Of a stretch of 64,000 nucleotides of DNA, positions 26,568 to 33,224 are shown in pieces. The DNA lies in assembly GCA_052267165.1 (NCBI GenBank), contig JBKQHO010000007.1, forward strand, positions 62,001 through 126,000, read 5' to 3'. Source of the DNA: CAWICD01 sp052267165 (GTDB lineage: Bacteria > Vulcanimicrobiota > Vulcanimicrobiia > Vulcanimicrobiales > Vulcanimicrobiaceae). The position numbers were made by a program, and so were the translations under genes. Position 1 is the first letter of the stretch. Every line of letters begins with the position of its first letter. The notes under the pieces are model-generated. The model made no database searches, was not told the DNA's origin, and saw nothing but the letters and a program-made list of their open reading frames with translations.

Positions 26568-26610
26568 GAGTCCGCTTTCCACGCGCACCGCAGTATTCTT
26601 TGAAGCGCCG

Positions 26611-27435
26611 TCAGTTGCCGATCACCTGGCGCAGCAAGCGCGCGGCGTTGTCGCGCAGGATCGCGTTCTCGGCGGTCGAGCCGAGCGCGAGCGCCTGCAA
26701 CCCGCGCCGTTCGCTGTCGTAGGGATAGGGGGCGTTGGGAAAATCGGTTCCATACAGAACGTTACGGGCGTGAACGCGCAGCAGCGCGCGGTCGTGAAAA
26801 GCCTCGTGCCGTAAGGGCGATGGCGGCGCGAACACCATCGTCGTGTCGAGGTAGAGTTGCGGGTGGCGCGTCATCAGTTCGAAGTAGCCCGCCGTGTCGG
26901 GCCTGCCGAGATGCGCGACCACGAAGGCGAGCGAGGGGTGCCGCTCGAGCACGCGTGAGACGCGCGTCAGACCGTGGAGCGGCTGATATTGCCAAGGGAT
27001 CGGTCCAACGTGCGCGAGCACGAAGCCGCGCCGCTCCGCCAGCAGCTCGTAGATCGGATCGAAGCGCGGGTCGTCGACCGCGACGCGCTGTACATCTTCG
27101 TGGATCTTGAGCCCGACGCAGCCGTCGTCGAGCGCGTCGCGCACGTCCCCGAAGGGATCCTTGTCGTCGAGGTGAGCCGTCGCGAGCGGCAGGCCGTAGC
27201 GGCCCAAGCTGCGCGAGACCTGGGCGAGCCAGCCGTTGAGCTCACGAGCGAGGCCCGGCTTGTGCGCGTAACTGCAAAAGACGAAACGCTCCACTCCGGC
27301 GGCACGCAGCGTCGCCGCGACCTCGTGTGGCTCCGTCGGCTGCTCGCTCAAGTCCCACGAGCTCCGCTCGGCGAACCAGCGCCGGATCGCGCCGAACAAC
27401 TTGGGCGGATGGAGGTGCGTGTGAACGTCGATCAC
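26611..27435 (-). CDS. amidohydrolase-family (amidohydro_2) protein
   Basis: A 274-residue TIM-barrel metal hydrolase or decarboxylase. It starts VIDVHTHLHPPKLF, where HxH provides metal ligands, then has VGLKIHEDVQ, GFVLAHVGPIPW, AFVVAHLGRPD and LYGTDFPNAPYPYD with the metal-site Asp. This branch includes ACMSD-like decarboxylases and lactonases; the substrate is unknown. GTG at 27435 overlaps the methyltransferase stop by four bases, so the two are translationally coupled. Confidence 0.87.
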   Translation of the reverse strand: MIDVHTHLHPPKLFGAIRRWFAERSSWDLSEQPTEPHEVAATLRAAGVERFVFCSYAHKPGLARELNGWLAQVSRSLGRYGLPLATAHLDDKDPFGDVRDALDDGCVGLKIHEDVQRVAVDDPRFDPIYELLAERRGFVLAHVGPIPWQYQPLHGLTRVSRVLERHPSLAFVVAHLGRPDTAGYFELMTRHPQLYLDTTMVFAPPSPLRHEAFHDRALLRVHARNVLYGTDFPNAPYPYDSERRGLQALALGSTAENAILRDNAARLLRQVIGN

Positions 27436-28193
27436 GCGAGGCGCACCGCAACGACTCGCAAGCGCCGGTAGTCGGCGTACCACGCTCCGTCGCGAAAGAG
27501 CGCGGGCCGCAGCAATTCGGCGGCACGCGCCACGACGGTCTCGCGCCGCTGCTCGTCGAGCTCGTTCAAGCCCGAGCCCGCCGCGAACATCGAGACCCAG
27601 GCGGCGAAACCCTGCTCGCCGTTCTCGAGCCGCGTCGGACGGTCGAACAGCACCGCGAATCGCACCTCGAGGCCCGCGCCTTCCAGCACCGCCGCGTACG
27701 CGCCGACCGTCGGGAAATACCATGGATTGACGACGCCGCGGCCTGCCAGCTCGCGCGAGGCCGTGCCGAGCGCGGCGAGAATGGCCGCGACGTTTCCACT
27801 TCCGCCGAGCTCCGCGACGAAGCGGCCTCCCGGCCGCAGGTGCGCGGCGACGCGAGCCGCGACCGCCTCAGGCGGCACGATCCAGTGTAGGACGGCGTTC
27901 GAAAAGATCGCATCGAAGGCCGGCGCCAGCGCAAACGCGCGCGCGTCCGCTTCGACGAACGTCAGGCCCGGATGCTCGCGGCGCGCGCGTTCGATCATCT
28001 CCGCCGACGCATCGACCCCCACGACGTCCGCACCCGCGTCGGCGATCGAACGCGTGAGGTGCCCGGTCCCGCAGCCGAGGTCGAGGATGCGCTCGCCAGG
28101 CTTTGGATCGAGCAGCGCCGCAAGCTCGCGACCGTACTCGTAGACGAACGCATGCCGCCCGTCGTACAGCGCCGCATCCCATCGCTGTTGCAC
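27432..28193 (-). CDS. class I SAM-dependent methyltransferase
   Basis: A 253-residue enzyme with the SAM-binding loop ILDLGCGTGHLTRSIADAG, acidic loop VVGVDASAEMIERA, FVEADARAFAL and AIFSNAVLHWIVPPE. It resembles trans-aconitate-type and general ubiE-like methyltransferases starting WDAALYDGRHAFVYEYG. GTG at 28193 (VQQRWDAALYD) matches that family start. The frame extends to an ATG at 28286, but the added residues are low-complexity and would collide with a divergent small ORF. Substrate unknown. Confidence 0.85.
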   Translation of the reverse strand: MQQRWDAALYDGRHAFVYEYGRELAALLDPKPGERILDLGCGTGHLTRSIADAGADVVGVDASAEMIERARREHPGLTFVEADARAFALAPAFDAIFSNAVLHWIVPPEAVAARVAAHLRPGGRFVAELGGSGNVAAILAALGTASRELAGRGVVNPWYFPTVGAYAAVLEGAGLEVRFAVLFDRPTRLENGEQGFAAWVSMFAAGSGLNELDEQRRETVVARAAELLRPALFRDGAWYADYRRLRVVAVRLA

Positions 28194-28284
28194 GCCTTCT
28201 GGTTCGGCTCCAGGAGGCGGCCGGCCTGGCCTCGCGGACGCGCTGCGGGCGACCGCTTCGATCCCAAGAAGGCCCGTGCGCGCC

Positions 28285-28443
28285 ATGACGCACAATCGGC
28301 TCGCGGTCGTGGCCGGCACGCTCGAGGAAGTTGCCGGCCGGGCTCGGGCGGCGCTTTCGGAGGCCGGCGCGGTCGAACTCGAGCGCGGCCGGGTCGCGCG
28401 CGTCGACCGCGAGAAGTTGACGCGCTTCGTAAGCCTTTCGTAA
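28285..28443 (+). CDS. possible small protein, 52 residues
   Basis: A short plus-strand frame from ATG 28285 to TAA 28441-28443. It is rich in Ala, Glu, Val and Arg (MTHNRLAVVAGTLEEVAGRA...) and could form two helices. I recognise no family and see no strong ribosome site. It lies in the gap upstream of the divergent methyltransferase and could also be chance. Confidence 0.3.
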   Translation: MTHNRLAVVAGTLEEVAGRARAALSEAGAVELERGRVARVDREKLTRFVSLS

Positions 28444-28611
28444 AGTGGGCGTAACGATTGTCGAGTTTGCGACCCTTCGTGTTGCCTCAGAGTGGACCCA
28501 AGAGCGATCATCGTGCGAGGTGGGTCCCCCGTTTCGGGAACCGGAAGGAGAGCGATGGGCTCGGGCCGCCGCGCGGTTCGCACTGAACCGTGTCGCACGG
28601 CGGAGGATGGA

Positions 28612-28779
28612 ATGTCGAATTGTGAAGCAGAGACCGAAGCACTCACTAAGCTGCTGAACGATGCTCGGTCGGAGCTCGAGCGCGCGAAGGACGAGCGCGA
28701 GCGGCACACGCTCGGGCTGTACTGCGAATACCTCGAAGCAAGGCTCGCGCGTCTAAGAACGCAGCCGAACCTTTGCTGA
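28612..28779 (+). CDS. small helical protein, 55 residues
   Basis: ATG at 28612 is preceded by CGGAGGA, a good ribosome site. The product starts MSNCEAETEALTKLLNDARS and is charged and helical throughout (heptad-like Leu spacing), suggesting a small coiled-coil protein. Family unknown. A longer frame starting upstream at 28492 reads low-complexity sequence and is not needed. Confidence 0.5.
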   Translation: MSNCEAETEALTKLLNDARSELERAKDERERHTLGLYCEYLEARLARLRTQPNLC

Positions 28780-28788
28780 GGACGGCCT

Positions 28789-28941
28789 TCACCAGTCTCG
28801 GACGGTAAAGTCGAGGCTCGGCTTCGCGCCCGGCGGAGCCGCCCCGGCGACGCGCACGTCGGCGCGCCACGTTCCCTTCATCGAGGGCCGCCCTTCGGCA
28901 ATCCGGTAGACGCCCGGTACACTGTTCGCGCCGCCGCTAGG
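28789..28941 (-). pseudogene. C-terminal remnant resembling a YtkA/FixH-like domain
   Basis: A minus-strand frame of 50 codons between an in-frame TAG and a TGA reads GVYRIAEGRPSMKGTWRADV followed by a beta-rich tail ending LDFTVRDW. The pattern G-Y...M-x-G-x-W...V-x-V...F-x-V is typical for the end of YtkA-like extracytoplasmic domains. There is no suitable start and no upstream half, so I read it as a gene remnant. Confidence 0.35.
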
Positions 28942-28961
28942 CTAAGCCGCGACCCTTCGTT

Positions 28962-29282
28962 TCAGCCTACGGCGCGGAGGGCAACTTTGGCGGGACCCTC
29001 TCGCTCGCGGTTGCGGCCGGCCGCGAGCGAGAGATGGCGCAGGCGACAGACTCGCAGGAACGACGTGAAGTTACCCGTCTCTCCGCGATATTCGGTCAGT
29101 TCGTCGTGGAGCTTGACGATGAGCTGGTTCGTGCTCGAGCCTTCCCGCGCGGCCATCTCCGCGAGCACGTCCCAGAACAGGTTCTCCAGGCGCAACGTCG
29201 TGAGCACGCCGTGGATGCGCAACGAGCGCGTGCGCGATTCATATTGGATTGGATCGGATCGGCTCGGACGTAGAGCTGACAC
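28962..29282 (-). CDS. ribbon-helix-helix domain protein
   Basis: A 106-residue protein whose core, SLRIHGVLTTLRLENLFWDV and AAREGSSTNQLIVKLHDEL, matches the ribbon-helix-helix (RHH_4) proteins found mostly in proteobacteria. It has the fold of Arc/MetJ-type DNA-binding or antitoxin proteins. The 25-residue C-terminal tail is basic. GTG start at 29282, 21 bases after the GMC oxidoreductase gene, so it is probably the last gene of that operon and possibly its regulator. No toxin gene is adjacent. Confidence 0.7.
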   Translation of the reverse strand: MSALRPSRSDPIQYESRTRSLRIHGVLTTLRLENLFWDVLAEMAAREGSSTNQLIVKLHDELTEYRGETGNFTSFLRVCRLRHLSLAAGRNREREGPAKVALRAVG

Positions 29283-29303
29283 GGCGCGGCTCCCTCGTTG
29301 CGT

Positions 29304-30872
29304 TCAGACGGCCTGTTTGCTCATTTGGTCCGCGATGTAGTCGGCTTGACGGATCGCGAGCGTGACGATCGTGAGCGTCGGGTTCTCGGCCGCGCCCGTC
29401 GTGAACTGGCTTCCGTCGGAGACGAACAGGTTGGCCATGTCGTGCGTCTGGCCGTGCGCGTTGACGACGCCGAGCTTGGGATCGGCGCTCATCCGGCACG
29501 TGCCCAAATTGTGCGTGGACGGGTAGGGCGGCGTGCGGAACGTCGTGACCGCGCCGGCGGCCTGGTAGACGAGCTCGCCCTGCTTGAACGCGTGCTCGCG
29601 CATCGCCAAGTCGTTGGGATGATCGTCGTAGTGCACGTTGGGCACGGGCAGGCCGAACTGGTCCTTCACGCCCTTGTTGAGCGTGACGCGGTTGGTTTCG
29701 CTGGGCATGTCCTCGCCGACCAGCCACATCCCGGCGACGTTGCTGTAGTTGTCCATGAAGTGCGTGAAGTCCGAGCCCCAGGCGCCCGGATCGAGGAACG
29801 CCGCGAAGAACGGGAGCCCGAGCGAGATCGTCTCCATCTCGTAGCCGCCCGCGAAGCCGCGGCTGGGGTCGAAGCGGTTCTCGTCGAGGATGATGCCGGC
29901 CATGGTCGTGCCGCGATACATGTGCACCGGCTTCTCGAAGGTCGCGTAGACCGAGCCGGTCAGGTGCCGCATGTAGTTCTTGCCGACTTGGCCCGAGCTG
30001 TTCGCCAGACCGTCGGGGAACTTGTTGGAAGCCGAGAGCAGCAGCAAGCGCGCGGTCTCGATCGAGTTCGCAGCGACCGCGACGACCCGAGCCTTCTGCC
30101 GCTGTTGATTGCCGCTCGCATCGGCGTAGACGACGCCGGTCGCCTTGCCCGCGGCGTTGTGCTCGATCTGCAACGCGTGCGCCTCGGTGCGCAGCTCGAG
30201 GTGCCCGGTCGCTTCGGCCTTGGGGATCTCGGTGTAGAGCGTCGACCACTTGGCTCCGGACTTACAGCCCTGGAAGCAGAAGCCGAGCTGCAGGCAGCTG
30301 GAGCGCTGCGCCCGCGGACGGCTGTTGATCGCCATCCGGCCGGTGTGGCACTCCTTGTAACCGAGCTTGGTCGCGCCCGCGTACATGACTTTGAAATTGT
30401 TGTTGCCGGGCAATCCCGGGATCCCGTTGGTGCGGGTGACGCCTAGCTTGTCCTCGGCCTTGGCGTAGTACGGCTCGAGATCGCTCAGCCCGATCGGCCA
30501 GTCCAACAGGTTCGCGCCGGCGATATCGCCGTACGTCGTCTTGGCCTTGAACTCGTGCTCTTGGATGCGCAGCGACGCGCCGGCCCAGTGCGTCGTCGTC
30601 CCGCCGACGGTCTTGCACGTCCAGGCCGGGAGATTCGGAAAGTCGGTGGCGACGCGCCAGTTTCCCGACGTCGTGCGTTTGTCGAGCCAGGCGAGTTGGC
30701 CGAACGAATCCCACTCGTTGTTGACGAAACTCGCGTTGGACTGCCGTTTGCCGGCTTCGAGCAGCACCACGTTCACGCCGCGCTGCGCGAGCTCGTTGGC
30801 GAGCGTGCCGCCGCCCGCGCCCGAGCCGATGATGACGACGACGGAGCCGTCGTTGTGGTCGAAGGTAGCCAT
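29304..30872 (-). CDS. GMC-family FAD oxidoreductase (gluconate 2-dehydrogenase-type large subunit)
   Basis: A 522-residue flavin dehydrogenase of the glucose-methanol-choline family. It has the FAD-binding VVVIIGSGAGGGTLANELA near the N-terminus, TTTHWAGASLR, and C-terminal STHNLGTCRMSADPKLGVVN followed by NLFVSDGSQF, the family's catalytic His/Asn region. It is paired with a Tat-exported small subunit, as in membrane-bound gluconate and sorbitol dehydrogenases. No cytochrome subunit lies nearby. It would oxidise a polyol or sugar acid; substrate unknown. It has no signal of its own and is probably carried out with its partner. ATG at 30872. Confidence 0.9.
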   Translation of the reverse strand: MATFDHNDGSVVVIIGSGAGGGTLANELAQRGVNVVLLEAGKRQSNASFVNNEWDSFGQLAWLDKRTTSGNWRVATDFPNLPAWTCKTVGGTTTHWAGASLRIQEHEFKAKTTYGDIAGANLLDWPIGLSDLEPYYAKAEDKLGVTRTNGIPGLPGNNNFKVMYAGATKLGYKECHTGRMAINSRPRAQRSSCLQLGFCFQGCKSGAKWSTLYTEIPKAEATGHLELRTEAHALQIEHNAAGKATGVVYADASGNQQRQKARVVAVAANSIETARLLLLSASNKFPDGLANSSGQVGKNYMRHLTGSVYATFEKPVHMYRGTTMAGIILDENRFDPSRGFAGGYEMETISLGLPFFAAFLDPGAWGSDFTHFMDNYSNVAGMWLVGEDMPSETNRVTLNKGVKDQFGLPVPNVHYDDHPNDLAMREHAFKQGELVYQAAGAVTTFRTPPYPSTHNLGTCRMSADPKLGVVNAHGQTHDMANLFVSDGSQFTTGAAENPTLTIVTLAIRQADYIADQMSKQAV

Positions 30873-30904
30873 GCGTTGCTCCTCGCTCTACGAATACGTG
30901 CGCG

Positions 30905-31480
30905 TCAGAGGGCGGCTTGATTGGCCGAGTATGGCGGCGGACTCGCCGCCTCGGGCGGGTTGGGCAGCCACGCCAAATCGTTGAAGCCGCGGTGCAGGTA
31001 GCCGCGCGGCCACGACGGGCCTTCGTAGCCGAAGTGCGCCCAAGCCATCTCGTTGTTGTAGAGCGAGGTGATGCATTTCGAGCGGACGGCCGCGAAGAAC
31101 GGCGTGCCCGAGAGCGACTTGGCTGCGGCCAGCCGCTTCTCGGGGCTCGCGTTCGCGAAGTTTCCGCCGGCCGCCGAGTTGAGCGAAGCACAGCCCTGGT
31201 GCAGCAGCGCCGCGGTCTTCGGATCCTTGGCCGCTTCGGCGTCGAGGTCTTTGACCAGCAGCGCGTAGACGGCCGTCGGCAGGTCTTTGTGCGGATAGAG
31301 CGTTTGGCCGAACGCCAGGATCGTCTCGCCGTCGGGCTGCGACAACGCGTTCATCTCGAGCGCCCACACCCGGCTCGGCGCCAGCGTCGCCAGCACCGAC
31401 GTGGCGGCGATGCTGCCGATCAACACCCCCGTGCCCTTCAGCAACTCGCGGCGGCTCAACAGGCCCGGATCGCTTGGCAT
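30905..31480 (-). CDS. gluconate 2-dehydrogenase subunit 3-type protein with Tat signal
   Basis: A 191-residue small subunit that in relatives supports export and assembly of the GMC dehydrogenase. The N-terminus has a twin-arginine signal, LLSRRELLKGTGVLIGSIAA, with a likely cleavage after SRVWA. The mature part contains ILAFGQTLYPHKDLPTAVYA and GYLHRGFNDLAWLPNPPEA, typical of this family. I chose ATG 31480, directly after a GGAGGAG ribosome site; ATG 31492 is the alternative. It is the first gene of the operon, 32 bases before the GMC gene. Confidence 0.87.
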   Translation of the reverse strand: MPSDPGLLSRRELLKGTGVLIGSIAATSVLATLAPSRVWALEMNALSQPDGETILAFGQTLYPHKDLPTAVYALLVKDLDAEAAKDPKTAALLHQGCASLNSAAGGNFANASPEKRLAAAKSLSGTPFFAAVRSKCITSLYNNEMAWAHFGYEGPSWPRGYLHRGFNDLAWLPNPPEAASPPPYSANQAAL

Positions 31481-31578
31481 CTTCTCCTCCATCTGTCCGC
31501 GGAAAAATCCGCGGCACTCTCGTGAGAGGGCGCGTGAGAAACGAAACAGAGGACAGCAAGAAATCTCTTGCGCGCTCT

Positions 31579-31600
31579 TATTAAGAAGATACTTTATTGT
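31579..31600. promoter_or_regulatory. palindromic candidate operator upstream of the GMC operon
   Basis: An AT-rich imperfect dyad (ATTAAG, six-base spacer AAGATA, CTTTAT) about 100 bases upstream of the Tat-signal subunit. Twenty of its 22 bases are identical to 51758-51779, the only other AT-rich intergenic site like it in the window. Confidence 0.45.
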
Positions 31601-31675
31601 ACGGAGCTTGACTACGGGTAATATCCCGCTAAATGCTTCCCCTAACTACGAGCCCCGCACGCCGCGCGGAACCGT

Positions 31676-32704
31676 TCAAAAGACCGGGACGAACGCGCTC
31701 AGGTCTAAATGGCGGATATCCAGACCCGAGATGCCGATCTCGGGGATCGCCGGAAATGGAACGTCGTAGCGGTCAAGCACGTCCTTGAACCTGAGCATCG
31801 CACTGCGCCAGTTCTCCTTTTTAAGGTCGAAGCGCGGGACGCCGAAGCCCGCGGCTCGCGCGATCTCCTCGCAGTGGCGCTGGACCCCGATGAAGTCGCC
31901 CGGCAGATCCCAAAAGTCCTCCGGCGGCTCGAAGAGCACGGCGGACAGGAAGAGGTAGCCGGCCCGCACTTGCTTCGTGATCTGCAGCTTGTCGTCGGAC
32001 GAGAGCGTCGGATAGTCCCGCTCGATCAGCGAGGTGCAGAGGGCGATGTGACGCTCTTCGTCCCGTCCCACGTTGCGAAACGCCTCTTTGAAGACCGGCT
32101 CGTTACAGCCGCGAACCATCTGCCGGTAGATCGTGGCGGCCGCCAGCTCGCCCATCAAGAACGAGCTGAAGAGCACCGTCAAGCTGTACTTCGAAATGGC
32201 TTTGCGGAAGCCGCTCCAGTAGCGCGCGCCGTTGTAGTAGAGCCAGCGCACGTTGCGCTGCGCCTTCTCGCCGAGCTCGGTCTTCGGCTCGTAGACGAGC
32301 GGACTGCCCGATTCCAGCAGCCGCGCGATCGCCATCCCGCAGAGTTGCTCGTGATTCTGCTCGTCGCGCACCAGTGAGAAGAACGCGCGGCGCACCGGAT
32401 CCTCCTCGTGCACCTCGTACGCCTTGATCAAGGCTTCCGCGAAAACCGGCGGAGCCGATCCGTCGAAGACCGAGAGCAGCGACCACCAGTAAGCGATTGC
32501 CTCGCGTTCTTCCCACGTGTAGCGCGTGGGCTCGAACGTCTCCCAAGGAAGCTTGGCCGGATCCCAATAGTCGCGCTGCGAGGCGTCCCAGATCGCTTCG
32601 AATTGCGGCGTGCGTCGTTCCCAGCTCAGCGGAAAGACGTTGGGCTGCGCTATATCCGGCGGCAGCTCCATCGCATCTGCAAACCGGTCGTGCATCGCCC
32701 GCAT
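31676..32704 (-). CDS. ferritin-like (R2-like) diiron protein
   Basis: A 342-residue four-helix-bundle diiron protein. Two E-x-x-H motifs, in LVRDEQNHEQLC and NVGRDEERHIALC, together with Glu residues in PPVFAEALIKAYEVHEE and FSSFLMGELAAATIY, supply a complete set of carboxylate/His ligands. The N-terminal block YWDPAKLPWETFEPTRYTWE recalls ribonucleotide-reductase R2 and R2-like oxidases. It could be an oxygenase or oxidase; no substrate can be named. ATG 32704 follows a GGGGGC ribosome-like run; ATG 32746 is possible. It is divergent from the hydrogenase operon. Confidence 0.72.
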   Translation of the reverse strand: MRAMHDRFADAMELPPDIAQPNVFPLSWERRTPQFEAIWDASQRDYWDPAKLPWETFEPTRYTWEEREAIAYWWSLLSVFDGSAPPVFAEALIKAYEVHEEDPVRRAFFSLVRDEQNHEQLCGMAIARLLESGSPLVYEPKTELGEKAQRNVRWLYYNGARYWSGFRKAISKYSLTVLFSSFLMGELAAATIYRQMVRGCNEPVFKEAFRNVGRDEERHIALCTSLIERDYPTLSSDDKLQITKQVRAGYLFLSAVLFEPPEDFWDLPGDFIGVQRHCEEIARAAGFGVPRFDLKKENWRSAMLRFKDVLDRYDVPFPAIPEIGISGLDIRHLDLSAFVPVF

Positions 32705-32769
32705 CGTCTTGCCCCCGTGTACATGAAGAAACTTTCCACCGCGCATCGTAGGACCGCGATGTGAGGAAG

Positions 32770-32799
32770 TTGAGAAGGTCCCATGAGGCTGCCTATAAT
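32770..32799 (+). promoter_or_regulatory. candidate sigma-70 promoter of the arsR-hydrogenase operon
   Basis: TTGAGA (32770-32775) and a perfect TATAAT (32794-32799) are 18 bases apart, placing a start near 32806 and a leader of about 100 bases before arsR. Confidence 0.6.
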
Positions 32800-32818
32800 G
32801 AGGAGCATCGTTAGCCGA

Positions 32819-32860
32819 ACGCCTGCCTTGCCAGGCGTCGAGCGAGAGCGGTCGGCTCTC
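32819..32860 (+). other. two tandem hairpins in the leader of the arsR operon
   Basis: ACGCCTG (32819-32825) pairs perfectly with CAGGCGT (32832-32838), and GAGAGC (32844-32849) with GCTCTC (32855-32860). Both lie between the promoter and the arsR start and could stabilise the transcript or act in attenuation; neither has a T-run. Confidence 0.55.
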
Positions 32861-32891
32861 TTGGCGGGAGAGACGCGCGAGAAGAGACTAT

Positions 32892-32913
32892 CATATTCAA
32901 ATAATGAGATATG
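32892..32913. promoter_or_regulatory. dyad over the arsR start codon, candidate autoregulatory operator
   Basis: CATAT (32892-32896), twelve bases, ATATG (32909-32913), AT-rich and centred on the arsR ATG (32904). ArsR-family proteins commonly bind such dyads and repress themselves. TATCAT at 32889-32894 could alternatively be a -10 box of a leaderless transcript. Confidence 0.45.
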
Positions 32914-33224
32914 TCTTCAAAGCCGAGTTCTTCAAGGCTTTGGCGCACCCGCTACGGATCCAGGTCCTCGACGAACTGCGCGGCGGCCCGCTGAACGTCA
33001 CCGAGCTGCGCGACCGTCTGGGAGTCGAGCAGTCGACGCTCTCGCAGCAGCTCGCGGTGCTGCGCTCCAGAAATCTGGTCGCTACGGCTCGCCAGGGCAA
33101 CACGATCCGTTACGAGGTGCGCGACCCCGCGATCTGGCTACTGCTCGACTCGGCCCGCACGATCTTCGACAACCAGCTCGTCTCCGTGCAGAGCGTGCTC
33201 GAAGAGCTGCGCGGCGGGGCGTAG
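32904..33224 (+). CDS. ArsR-family winged-helix regulator
   Basis: A 106-residue repressor-type protein: FKALAHPLRIQVLDELRGGP, recognition helix region VEQSTLSQQLAVLRSRNLV and wing ARQGNTIRYEVRDP. It contains no Cys, so a Cys-based arsenite, cadmium or persulfide sensor is excluded; another ligand or metal bound through Asp/His/Gln would be needed. The next gene starts at the base after its stop codon, so it is translated with the hydrogenase-like operon and probably controls it. In mycobacteria the ArsR protein Rv0081 precedes a similar operon. Confidence 0.9.
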   Translation: MRYVFKAEFFKALAHPLRIQVLDELRGGPLNVTELRDRLGVEQSTLSQQLAVLRSRNLVATARQGNTIRYEVRDPAIWLLLDSARTIFDNQLVSVQSVLEELRGGA

